From Lineus longissimus (taxonomy: Eukaryota > Nemertea > Pilidiophora > Heteronemertea > Lineidae), in assembly GCF_910592395.1 (NCBI RefSeq), contig NC_088318.1, positions 8,000,349-8,064,348 of the forward strand: DNA of 64,000 bases, read 5' to 3'. Below are positions 1 to 9,239 of this stretch, piece by piece. The position numbers and the translations under genes were made by a program. The notes below the pieces were generated by a model. That model did not search any database and was not told the origin of the DNA. It saw only the letters and a list, made by a program, of their open reading frames with translations. The stretch's first letter is position 1, and each line of letters begins with the position of its first letter.

Positions 1-1255
1 TCAAAAAGGAAGATACCATCCTGATCCTACCAACCAACAAGGGGAAAGCTACTGACTGACATGCAAAGTGATGAGAAAACTTATGAGAAACTCAAGCAAG
101 ATCCTACAGCTAGATAGAAATGCAGGCTTATGGATATTCTTAAACGTTTCAAGAGTGAGAACAAGATTACATTCCAGCAATATGACTATCTTTTTCCAAC
201 AGCTGAAAATGTCCCTTGGATATATTGTAAGAAAAAAAATCCACAAACCAGGAAACCCGTTCAGGCCCATAGTCGACTATACCTGTACCATAGGTTATAA
301 TGTGTCGAGGAGTTTAGCAGATCTCCTCTCACCACTAGTGGGAAACTTAACATCACATCGAGAACTCCAATGATTTGTATAAACAGTTGACAGAGGTAGA
401 CCTAGCCGAGGATGAAATGATGTTGTCTCCTTATTCACAAACACGTCGATATCAGATGCACTAGACATCATCAAGGGGCGCCTCAAGGAGGATAAGTCTT
501 CACCAGAAAGGGCTAACTTGTCAGTAGAGGACGTCATTGAGTTATTGGAGTTTGTACTAACCACCACATACTTGTCATTCCGGGGCACCATTTATAGCCA
601 AAAGTTTGGCGCAGCGATAGTTGGTCCAGTGTCCCCGATCGTCGCGATGGCTCAAACAGAAAGCAGTTGCTACGGCACCCAATGACATTAGACCCAGGTT
701 TTGGAAACGGTATGCAGACGATATTTTTGAGATAGTAAAAAGGGGGAGTGCACAACAACTCACAGAAAATTTCAATTCTATAGACCGCTCGGGTAACATC
801 AAGTTTACGTACGAAGAGGAAAGTGATGGCCACCTTCCCTTCCTCGACGTCCAGGTAATGAGAAAAGAGGTCGGAAGTCTCCAGACCACTATATACCATA
901 AGAACACCCATACGGACCAGTATCTTAATTTCCACTCGCACCATGCCTTCAACCAAAAACTATCTGTTATCAGAACATCGTTCGACCGAAAAAACAACAT
1001 TGTTTCCGAAGAGTGACAAAAATAGTGAGGATAAACACATACGCACAGCACTGGGCAGATGTGGCTACCCTAATTGGTCTTTCAATCGTGTTACAGCAAA
1101 AGTGGCGAAACAGAAGGTCAGTAAGGACAATCCTAAGAAAAAGAACACTCAGAATCCTGAAAGCAGGCCGGACCATGGCTGTCCTCCCTTATGTACAAGG
1201 AGTCACTGAGACTATAGAACGGTATATGAGACTAGAGGCCAGGCGGCCTGAGTAG
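1..1255 (+). pseudogene. Penelope-like element reverse transcriptase, decayed (fragment A)
   Basis: Pieces of a Penelope-like reverse transcriptase follow in the expected order but in different frames. Positions 3-55 read like the ILPTNKGKAT block. Positions 255-345 give RPIVDYTCTIGYN and LADLLSPLVGN. Around 420-480 lies DVVSLFTNTSIS, the motif A region with its Asp. Positions 596-645 give GAAIVGPVSPIVA. Around 705-725 lies KRYADDIF, the catalytic box. HLPFLDVQV, HTDQYLNFHSHHAFNQ and finally LPYVQGVTETIERYM (1178-1230) follow. Stops and frameshifts separate these blocks, so no protein can be made. The left end is cut by the window. No GIY-YIG endonuclease follows directly; a separate GIY-YIG fragment lies at 8404. 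Family assignment rests on this ordered motif set. Confidence 0.82.
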
Positions 1256-1989
1256 CTACGCTGGCGGAATTTAATAGCAAGGAATGAGATGAATGGCAAG
1301 AAAATGTAGCAAGTAGTATATGCGAGTACCAGAATGTAGGTTTATGGTAGATAGGGAGACCTATGTGGACAGACTAGATGGAATCAAGCTTAGACCAATG
1401 GGGCCGAATTCATGAAGGGCGTTCAGCTTAAAACAGCGTTTAACTACTGAATAGACAGATTCAGGTCCTTCATGTAAATCTTCACAGAATATGAATAGGC
1501 CCTATAACTAATCAGGGAGAAGTTACACATGTCTAATGAATTTGGCCCCTAGGGTGGATGACAGTTGTGAAGGTTTTATTTGAACTGCAGTGAATGAAGT
1601 AGTTGAGGGGTTCTTTTGTCACATCCGCTCTTCAATACCTTCAGTGCCTTTGCTGCAACTGTGTTTAAGCAGGACAGCACAAAACTGCTCTTTCAATACC
1701 TTTAGTTTCATACCATTAACGCTACTGCCTTCCTTTAATGGTGTTGAAGTTGTTTAGTGAGTCATCAAAGTATATCAGGGTAAACCTACTCTTAAACACT
1801 TTCAGTTTGATATCAAACATGGATGACACCTTTCGCTGTAACCGTCTCCAAGTAGGTCAGTTGGTAATGAAAGCCTACTGTTCATTATCTTTAATTCGAT
1901 ACTAAACACGACTACTTTAGCTATAACAGTCTTAAAGTAGGGCAGAAGGTCATAAAAGTAGATCAGTGCAAATCTTTCCTTCATTACCT
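1256..1989. other. No gene; degenerate repeats
   Basis: No coding segment is supported. From about 1610 to 1990 the sequence holds irregular, diverged repeats of phrases such as ctttcaataccttta and taaagtagg, roughly 110-130 bp apart. They could be old satellite or the decayed tail of the Penelope copy. Confidence 0.4.
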
Positions 1990-2405
1990 TGAGTTTAGAT
2001 TAGTTCTTGTGACACTGCCCTATTCCCTCCATGAGGCTACAATGCACTCTCTAGATTGTGACATGAGGCTCGATGCCGTCTCTAACATCACCCTCTCTAC
2101 TCTCATATCAATCAGGCTACAATGCGGTCTCTTAAGCTAAGCGCACACGGGCGACAAAATCACAGCGAAACTGAAAACATTTGTTTTCAGTTGTTTTCGA
2201 AATGTTTTGCGTCTTTGTCGTGTTTGTTTCAATCACTCGTACACGGGAGACAAAATGACACGGTCACGTCAAAAACAAGGGGTAACCATGGTTGCGCCAT
2301 GCATCACACCCCGGTCACACCCGCGTATTCCAAGATGGCGGCCGATCTCTAGGGTCTTTGCTATTTCAGTAATTGCGGCATACTGCCTGTTCTTATCGCT
2401 GTAGA

Positions 2406-2415
2406 GCGGCGAGGT
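2406..2415. repeat. LINE target-site duplication, copy 1
   Basis: gcggcgaggt lies directly beside the 3' tail of the minus-strand LINE and is repeated at 5534-5543 beside its 5' end. Confidence 0.8.
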
Positions 2416-5400
2416 TATTATTATTTATTATTATTATTATTATTATTTATTAAATCCAAATAAACAAAATTACATATTGAGACAATTGCCAGGGCTTAGG
2501 CTGAAAGCATTAATAGCCCTGGTTACAATGGTATACAAAGAACAAGTTGAATCAAGATAAGGTACTTTGAATAGAAAGAAAGGGATGCAAGTAAAGGTAA
2601 AGTAACACAAATAGTTATAGTTTGTACAAAGGTAGTGATTGATGAGGGGTTCCATTGATCTGGCACTAGTTACCAGAAAAGGCGATAATATTACTGAGAA
2701 AAGTGGCTGTTTTTTCTACAACAAGCCTGTTTGAAGTAAGGTCCAATGAAAATTGACCATTAAGAAGAAAATGGAGCCTCTCATCAACACGAAGATTGAA
2801 AAACCTAACAGAAGTAAGGTGTGGCAGCAAACCAGGATCATTCAAGAAATCGTTACGTAAATCATTTAATAAAGGGCAATTAAAGAGAAGGTGTTTAGTA
2901 GATTGGGAGTGAGCCCCGCAATCACAAGATGGACTTAAAACGTTGGTAAAATTGTGGGAATAAAAGTGACACCGAAAAACTAAGTCACACCTTGTCCTAT
3001 TGAGTGAAAGTTCATTTTTACGAGTAAGAGCCAATTTTGTAGAAGTAAGAAGGTTATGTTTACCTCTCAGAAAAATTCGGATATTGTATTTAAATGAGTT
3101 TCTTGAGAAGCAGTTTTTTATATTGACAGGCACAGACTCCCAATCTCTAATTACACATGGCATAGTTGACTTACTAAATCTTGCAGATGATCTTGGGGGA
3201 AGTACATAGTCTCGCTGAGTCCTTAAACGGCCAGGAGGCGCCCGATTACGATAAATGTCAAAGATTTCATTGACATAACATGGTACCAAATTGTGTTGTA
3301 CCTCATACATAAGCACCAATCTTTTTTCCCTACGCCGAGCAGAAAGTGACATCCAATCCAAACATTTTAAAACCTTTTGGGTGTTAGTCCCATAAATACA
3401 ACCACTGACTATAATGGCACCCCTATAATGGATTTTATCTAATTGAGAAAGTAGACCCTGATTGGTAAAGTCAAATATAATAGATCCATATTCAAGATGA
3501 GGTAATATAAATGATAGATACATGCGTTCAAGATGCCTTGATTGAACCGTAAACTTCAAAGCCTTCAGTGGATTTAACATGTTGTTACATTTTACTACAA
3601 TATTGTTGATATGCATGCTAAAAGTCAAACACTCATCAAGTGTAACACCAAGGTGCTTATGGAATGCGCCCCTTGGAATAACTCCCGTACCCAAAGACAG
3701 AGGTGGATGGTTATTGATAGTTTTACGAGGAGAGTGAAATATGACCTCTTTGCTTTTTGACGCTTTAAAATCAAGTTTCCACACATCCGACCAAACTGAC
3801 AAATTGTGAAGGTCATTTTGAATAAGAGTATGGGTTTCGTCAATGGAATTCGGCAAGGCCGGGAGAAATAAAGAACTGTCATCAGCATAAAGATACAAGA
3901 TACAATTTTTAACAACATCACTTAGATCATTAATATACAATAAGAAGAGGAGCGGGCCAAGTATAGAACCCTGTGGAACACCACTATTTATATAACCTGT
4001 CGGGCTCAGATCCGAAGAAGAACTTTCGATCTTTACCTTAACCTTGCGGTTTGAAAGGTACGACCTGAGCAGTTCAAGAAGTTTTCCCCTTATACCATAG
4101 GCCTTAAGCTTTTGAAGGAGAAGAAAATGCGGAACAGCATCAAAGGCCCCCGCAATATCAAGAAAAACCCCTCTAGTTTCCATACCATTTTCAGAATTTG
4201 AAAGAATCATATTTACAATACTTAGAAGCTGCTTATCAGTACTATGACCAGGAAGAAAGCCAGATTGACGTTTGAATAAAAGCTCATTGAGCTGCAAATG
4301 ATCATACATAGATGAGTACACAACCTTTTCAAACAACTTAGACATGGAGTTTAGCAGGGTAACAGGACGGTAATTAGAAGGACATGACTTACTCCCTTTA
4401 TTCTTATAGATCGGCACTATGATGCCTAATTTCCAACAATCAGGAAAACTGCCATGCTGTAGGAGGACATTAAATAACTCAGACAGTGGTTTTGCAAGAG
4501 AAGAAGCTACAAGTTTGAGCATTTTATTTGTTACACCATCGACGCCGCCTTGTTTTGAGACGTCCAAGTCCAATAGAAGTTTTCTGACCTCGAGTTCAGT
4601 GGTCCTCAGGTCACTAATTGATGCCATTGTCCTTGCAGGGAAAACAGGGGACAAGACCTCATTGTGGTCATGATGAAATTTGACCATAAACTGTTCCAAG
4701 AATAGCTGGCACTTTTCCTGCTGGGAAACATACATATTATCATTGTGAACAATACATGGGATACCAGAGGCAAACTTTTTACCGAGCAGTTGCTTAATAG
4801 TATGCCAATAGTTTTTGCTGCTGGACGAACTGGTATCAAGAGACTTACATACATTTTCATGAAATGTCTTCTTAGCTGAAGTAACTAGGTCAGACACACA
4901 CTTGGCACAATCTTTGTATCGAGCAAAATTGCCAATACTATTGTTCCTTACAAGTTTCCTATACATTTTGTCCCGTTTATTTACAGCTTTCTTAATCCTA
5001 CTGGAGAACCACGGCATGTCCTTAGCTCTGATAACTTTGTCATGATGCGGTATCTGCTCATTGAATATACTGGATAACGCCTCAACAAAAGAGGAAGTGA
5101 TGTCATTTACATCGTTGCCAATAAACACTCTTTCCCAATCATTGTCAGCGACAGCAGCATTTAGGGCATCAATGTGTACCCTCGAATAGCTCCAGATTGT
5201 TTTGGTTGTAGGAGTGTCAGTCACTGGTTTAGAGAAGTCCAAGGAAACAATAGTAGAACTATGATCAGACATGGCAATTGGGGCTTCAACCGTTGCGTCC
5301 AGCACATACCCAGGAACATTACTGAAAACCAGATCAATACAAGATTTGGAACTGTCAGTGATCCTGGTAGGTTCATGAATAAACTGGGACAGTTGATGTT

Positions 5401-5533
5401 TAACAGATAAATCAAACAACTGAGAGCCTTCACACGTATTAACATCCCCGTCCCACCATAGTTTATTCCTAGCATTAAAGTCACCTCCAATTAATGTAAC
5501 ATCTACTTTTGATTTAGAAGCCAGGGTACAACT
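2415..5533 (-). mobile_element. Non-LTR retrotransposon (LINE), 5'-truncated
   Basis: The LINE lies on the minus strand. Its 3' end is a run of TAA/TAAA units (plus-strand ttattattattta, 2415-2451). Its 5' end is truncated inside the APE endonuclease at about 5533. The direct repeat gcggcgaggt flanks it at 2406-2415 and 5534-5543, as expected for target-primed reverse transcription. A simple-repeat tail is seen in I-, CR1- and related clades; I do not assign one. The ORF is open throughout, suggesting a recent insertion. Confidence 0.88.
2666..5533 (-). CDS. LINE ORF2: partial APE endonuclease, reverse transcriptase, Cys/His tail
   Basis: The frame is open from the truncation point at 5533 to a stop at 2666, so there is no true start codon. 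It begins in the C-terminal half of the APE endonuclease: GGDFNARN at the extreme N-terminus, then IDLVFSN and SDHSS. Numbering from codon 5419, the reverse transcriptase follows: YKNKGSK...NYRPVTLLN near 338-357, FLDIAGAFDAVPH with catalytic Asp about 421, SGVPQGSILGPLLF about 479-492, and YADD about 511-514. A C-terminal CxC...H...C motif begins near 832. There is no RNase H domain. No internal stop or frameshift is visible. The 5' loss makes this copy inactive as an element. Confidence 0.92.
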   Translation of the reverse strand, partial: SCTLASKSKVDVTLIGGDFNARNKLWWDGDVNTCEGSQLFDLSVKHQLSQFIHEPTRITDSSKSCIDLVFSNVPGYVLDATVEAPIAMSDHSSTIVSLDFSKPVTDTPTTKTIWSYSRVHIDALNAAVADNDWERVFIGNDVNDITSSFVEALSSIFNEQIPHHDKVIRAKDMPWFSSRIKKAVNKRDKMYRKLVRNNSIGNFARYKDCAKCVSDLVTSAKKTFHENVCKSLDTSSSSSKNYWHTIKQLLGKKFASGIPCIVHNDNMYVSQQEKCQLFLEQFMVKFHHDHNEVLSPVFPARTMASISDLRTTELEVRKLLLDLDVSKQGGVDGVTNKMLKLVASSLAKPLSELFNVLLQHGSFPDCWKLGIIVPIYKNKGSKSCPSNYRPVTLLNSMSKLFEKVVYSSMYDHLQLNELLFKRQSGFLPGHSTDKQLLSIVNMILSNSENGMETRGVFLDIAGAFDAVPHFLLLQKLKAYGIRGKLLELLRSYLSNRKVKVKIESSSSDLSPTGYINSGVPQGSILGPLLFLLYINDLSDVVKNCILYLYADDSSLFLPALPNSIDETHTLIQNDLHNLSVWSDVWKLDFKASKSKEVIFHSPRKTINNHPPLSLGTGVIPRGAFHKHLGVTLDECLTFSMHINNIVVKCNNMLNPLKALKFTVQSRHLERMYLSFILPHLEYGSIIFDFTNQGLLSQLDKIHYRGAIIVSGCIYGTNTQKVLKCLDWMSLSARRREKRLVLMYEVQHNLVPCYVNEIFDIYRNRAPPGRLRTQRDYVLPPRSSARFSKSTMPCVIRDWESVPVNIKNCFSRNSFKYNIRIFLRGKHNLLTSTKLALTRKNELSLNRTRCDLVFRCHFYSHNFTNVLSPSCDCGAHSQSTKHLLFNCPLLNDLRNDFLNDPGLLPHLTSVRFFNLRVDERLHFLLNGQFSLDLTSNRLVVEKTATFLSNIIAFSGN

Positions 5534-5543
5534 GCGGCGAGGT
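5534..5543. repeat. LINE target-site duplication, copy 2
   Basis: gcggcgaggt, identical to 2406-2415. The sequence after it (cacctcgaac) continues the MADF-like frame interrupted at 2414. Confidence 0.8.
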
Positions 5544-6240
5544 CACCTCGAACAGAGCAGGCCTTTCCTGCCACAGCTCGACCAACCTGCCCTCGAGCTC
5601 AGTCGTCCATATTAATTCATGCAATTCCGATTCTTCATCCACAATCAACCCCGTTTCGTTTAAAATTGGCGCTGCAATTTTGACCTGGCTTGGTTGGTAT
5701 CACATGACGCTGAACGTCATCGTGATTGGCTAATGACGATGATGACGCAAAAAATGTTTTACGTTTCGTTGCAGTCACCCGCAAACGCGCGACGTTTTGA
5801 CGAAAAACATTTTGACTAGGTCAAAAATATATTGCATGTTTAATATTCGAAAACTGTTTCAAAAACATTTGTTTTTGTCGCCCGCAGACGGGCAACAAAT
5901 TGTGAAAAAATATTTGAAAACAAATGTTTTCAGGTTTTTTTGTCATTTTGTCGCCCGTGTGCGCTTAGCTTTACTTGATTGTGACACGAGGCATGATGAC
6001 GTCTCTTTCATCGCCCGCTTCTCTTATATCAATTAGGCTACAATGAAGTCTTACTTGATTGTGATATCAGGCATGATAACGTCTCATACATCACGCTCTT
6101 CTCTTATATCGATCACGCTACAATGTGGTCACTTACTTGATTTTGACATCACCCTTTTGTCTCATATCATTCAGGCGACCATGCAGTCTCTTACTTGATT
6201 GTGACATGAGGCATGATGACGTCTCTCACATCACCTTACC

Positions 6241-6570
6241 CCTTGCCTGACCTCTTCTGAAAAGATGCTTGACTTTCAGTTGCAAGTTGCGGGAAATTTT
6301 CATGTAGAAACAATTTGGTTTCTGGTATCAAATGATCAGACGCAGTGCCGTCTTTACACTGGCAGATAAACTAAACATAAAGGACTCCAATTGCGCCGTG
6401 GATAATTTATTTTCTGAGGCGTTACCCTCTCTCTCGACCCAGGGTCGAGCGCGACAGTAAAGGGGTAGGAATTTTAACTCGACCTAAAAGCATGACACTT
6501 GCATAAGGGCTAAAGGTTGCATGTTCAAGAGTTTAGGTTTAATAGGCAAGTTTTAATATTATAAGGCTTC
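6241..6570. other. No gene; one palindrome
   Basis: No coding sequence is supported. A short inverted repeat, ctcgacccagggtcgag, lies near 6432-6448. Confidence 0.4.
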
Positions 6571-6780
6571 TTTATTCAATCAACTTGTATAATACAGTAA
6601 AATAAGACCAAAACGTGAAGGACAAATCAGCTAAGATACAGCATCTTCTTTCCCGATACTGTCAATCTCATGGCTGACTGGTTGATTGGTTTCGTGTCAC
6701 CAGTTCCACAGCATGCACAGCAACACCACTTTGCCAGTGGACACCACCGGAATGACTCGTAGATAACAGACTGCATCATC
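6571..6780 (-). other. Candidate terminal exon with poly(A) signal
   Basis: On the minus strand a good 3' splice site (pyrimidine-rich, ending tttacag) abuts position 6780. A frame entered with one base left over runs 51 codons to a TGA at 6627-6629. AATAAA follows at 6571-6576. It could be the last or 3'-UTR exon of the small gene at 7064-7856. Joining it at the GTTAGT donor after that gene's penultimate codon gives the same Arg-stop ending as reading through. I do not recognise its translation, which has a Cys-rich run CCCACCG. Confidence 0.35.
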
Positions 6781-7063
6781 CTGTAAACATGAGAAAAAAT
6801 AGCACTTAGTAAAAAAACACCATCAAAATAAGATATTTGTTATTAACATTCCCGATTATGTTACAAAAACAATGAGTAGTCTGTGCTGATACGCGAAAAC
6901 TGTGAGAGGATATACAACCCTGTATGGCTAAGCTGTTCATGTTGGTGATAAGGTGAAACATAAATGTACAAAAAAATATCAAAACTTTTGTGAAAAACTA
7001 GTGAACTGGTGGGGGAGGGGGGAATAAAATAAAGTTAAATTTGAAAAAGTTCACCCTTATTTA

Positions 7064-7856
7064 CTAACGTTCATCTTGGTAGAGTTTGGACACATTGCTT
7101 GCAATGCATACTTTACTTCCCTGCACATATGCTGCAGTGTATTGCATTTGTTCATGTACCAGTATCGGGTATGTAACTGAAATGTATGGTAAATAATGTA
7201 GGCCCAGTTCATGCAGCTCCTCACGGTTTTCCGTAGCAGCATAGACTGAGAATGGCAGTTTTATTGTTCGTTAAAAACACTTCGCAATTCTAGCACACTA
7301 CTTCGCCGCTATTATTTGTGTACTCTTATTTGTGTACTCTGACCACTGTTATTTTGACAGAAACATGAGAAAACGTCAACTTCTTGTGAAGCGGTCCGCC
7401 ATGTTTGTTCTTCTACTATCTAGCGTTCGGGTTTGTTTTGATTATGTCGATGATGTTTATAAATACAAAGAGGCTATTCTTATAACAAAGTTTTGTCTGG
7501 ATTTCAAAGTCATTCTCCTGTAGTTGTTATATTTATGTGTAATAGATAATTGTGAAGTATTACGATGATTGGGAAGAATTTTTTGCAACACCGTTTTGTG
7601 TAGAAAATGTACTATGGCGTTCATGTGTGTTTTGATCTTCGACTTCGACTCAATGACTGAGCAAATTTAACGAGACAGAAAGCAAAAACGGTAACACTTC
7701 CTATGTAAACAAGCTACGGGAGTCATTCTATACTATGACTTTTCAAATAACAGTTGTCATGGCCAATTGTACCTAGCAAATCAAGAGAAAATACAGAGAA
7801 AACTCACCCTGGTTTTCTGTCAAAACGTCTACCGTACGTAGATGAATTGAGCGCAT
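7064..7856 (-). CDS. Unrecognised two-exon gene (~76 aa)
   Basis: Exon 1 starts at an ATG at 7854-7856 and ends at 7808 before the donor CCAGG|GTGAGT. Exon 2 runs from 7245, just after a strong acceptor (ccattctcag), to a TAG at 7064-7066. The phases match: exon 1 leaves one base and exon 2 supplies two, giving Val, then YAATENREELHELGLHYL, and ending SNVSKLYQDER. I do not recognise the protein; it has no obvious motif or signal peptide. Support comes from the two splice sites plus phase agreement, not homology. The same arrangement (first exon right, last exon and AATAAA left) is seen in the mini-gene inside the Family 2 element at 39011-41932, so this may also be carried cargo. Confidence 0.45.
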
Positions 7857-8403
7857 GAATCTACGTGTCTTTTATCGGCAATATTAATAAGAATTAGACA
7901 AAATAACCCCACAAACGACATGTTGAAAATGAGATTCAAAATATAGGGAAATACCACTTTCTAACTGATCTTTATGAAAAATTTAGATTGGAACTATGTT
8001 TTGAAGTGAACGTACACACTCTATATACATTCGCAAAATGGCCATCACTTTATCAGCCTCGGCTGCAATGCCTTAGAGCAATACCTTATGGGTAGCGCGT
8101 CCAGTACATTACAGAGACAGGTAGGATCGAGGCTATTTTGCCACTTTTGCCAGCTTAAAATCTGCCAATTACTGCCAATTACGGGGCGTTCAGTCTTTCT
8201 GCTCTGAATAGCTATAATCCTATCGAAACAAGAGTTCAAAATATTGGTATCCTGGCACATTTTCTGGCCCAGCTACAGCAAATTTGGATGAAAATGCAAC
8301 TATTTGGCTGGAACTACTTTCGGCCAGCTCCAGGACAAACCATAAGCTCCGCTGGAAGCCAGCGTAGCTAAAAAGCTGGGATGGCTACAGCATGTAGACC
8401 ACA
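7857..8403. other. No gene; hairpin-AAAAA terminus
   Basis: At 8345-8374 a stem-loop (AGCTCCGCTGG, loop aag, CCAGCGTAGCT, one mismatch) is followed by AAAAA. This is the same layout as the right end of the Family 2 elements at 20974, 32980, 36186 and 41932. No matching left end was found. Confidence 0.45.
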
Positions 8404-9190
8404 CAGCATAATTGTTGGTTCATCCTAAGGACAAATGGGACAAGGTTGATACTACAGACTGCATCAAATCCCTTGTGCCAATTGTAACAGTTCATATAGC
8501 GGGAGACAGGTCTAAAGTTTCGGCTAGACTGAAAGAACATCAGAAAGATGTAGGGACAATAAAGGATCATGATGGTATCTTCCTTCTTGAGTTTGTTGAT
8601 GGGAGTAACAGGAGCATCAGGAGTAACCGCAAAGTTATTAACTACTCATTTTTTTAGCTGTTTACCTGACAGATCGAAAATCCACTGTCCTGTTGTTCCT
8701 GTTTTTCTTCGAGTTGTTTTGTAAACTTTTCTTTCTGTCGCCCTTTTGATTTCTCATATTCTGATTTCTGGGGAATGATCTAAATGCGTGCGCATTTGTT
8801 GTTTAGGATCGTTGCTGGGCAACCCGCCAAAAAACTGTTCAGATTTATCCTCACAAACACCCGACAAACTACAATACAGGACCATAGATACACTCGTGTG
8901 AATAGACTATCGTCTGTAAATGACTTGAACAAATCTGCCATCACAGACCACATTGCTCAAGTCAATCATAGCATGGATTGTGACAGTAGTAAAGTGGTGG
9001 AGAAGGAATCTACGAGATTCACAAGATAGGTTAAGGAGGCAATCTGGATATGCAAGACCACCAACATGAACAGAGACGAGGGGGATACAGACTGAGTCAC
9101 GAGTGGGACAAAAGTTTGGCCGCTACACCTAGCGGTGAAACTCAGAACCAAAACTTCTGATGAAAGACAGTGCAACTGTCTGAAACTGTC
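8404..9190 (+). pseudogene. Penelope-like element C-terminus with GIY-YIG region (fragment B)
   Basis: Segments typical of the C-terminal part of Penelope proteins appear in order in shifting frames. VHPKDKWDKVDTTDC leads into the degraded GIY-YIG core with RLKEHQKDV (8410-8560). SAITDHIAQVNHSMDC (8935-8985) follows, then VKEAIWICKTTNMNRDEG (about 9030-9085). Stops and frameshifts lie between them. Motif order and spacing identify the family. The fragment begins about 30 residues after the point where fragment A (1-1255) ends. Confidence 0.72.
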
Positions 9191-9239
9191 AAGGTAAAGA
9201 CTTTTTCCATTGATTGTGTGAAAATTAACATTTAGATTT

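Larger units (their letters stand above)
2336..5620 (-). pseudogene. MADF-like DNA-binding domain ORF, split by LINE
   Basis: Read on the minus strand, the two host halves (about 5543-5620, then 2414 down to about 2336) encode a segment with RLVELWQERPALFEV, then SPLYSDKNRQ and AITEIAKTLE. This spacing matches the MADF fold: a Leu-rich helix, ERP-x-Leu, a Tyr-Lys-Asn-type turn, then an EIA helix. Autonomous PIF/Harbinger elements commonly encode a Myb/SANT/MADF-like second protein, so this is probably its remnant; a captured host exon is the alternative. The LINE and its target duplication interrupt the frame between the Val of FEV and the rest of the domain. No clear start codon is seen upstream. 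Confidence 0.55.
2135..5970. mobile_element. PIF/Harbinger-like TIR element with nested LINE
   Basis: The ends form terminal inverted repeats: agctaagcgcacacgggc at 2135 and its complement gcccgtgtgcgcttagct ending at 5970. Similarity continues, imperfectly, for about 90 bp inward. The element is flanked by TTA at 2132-2134 and 5971-5973, a 3-bp target duplication as used by PIF/Harbinger elements (TWA). Removing the nested LINE leaves about 700 bp. It has no transposase and so is non-autonomous. It retains a MADF-like reading frame on the minus strand. Superfamily assignment is inferred from target duplication and cargo. Confidence 0.72.
1990..6240. repeat. ~80-bp tandem repeat array, interrupted
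   Basis: Units of about 80 bp carry cttgattgtgacatgaggc, gatgacgtctct and tatcaatcaggctacaatg. They occur at 1990-2134 and resume at 5974-6236. Unit starts at 5974, 6054, 6136 and 6194 give spacings of 80, 82 and 58 bp. The array is split by the TIR element at 2135-5970. Other units preserve the uninterrupted sequence at the insertion point, for example gtctcttacttgatt at 6186-6200. Confidence 0.75.

Noticed and set aside
6627-6780. Phase-0 reading of the terminal exon (LRVIPVVSTGKVVLLCMLW)
   Set aside because: Attractive as protein, but it cannot be joined in phase to the exon at 7064-7245, so it is not used as a gene model.
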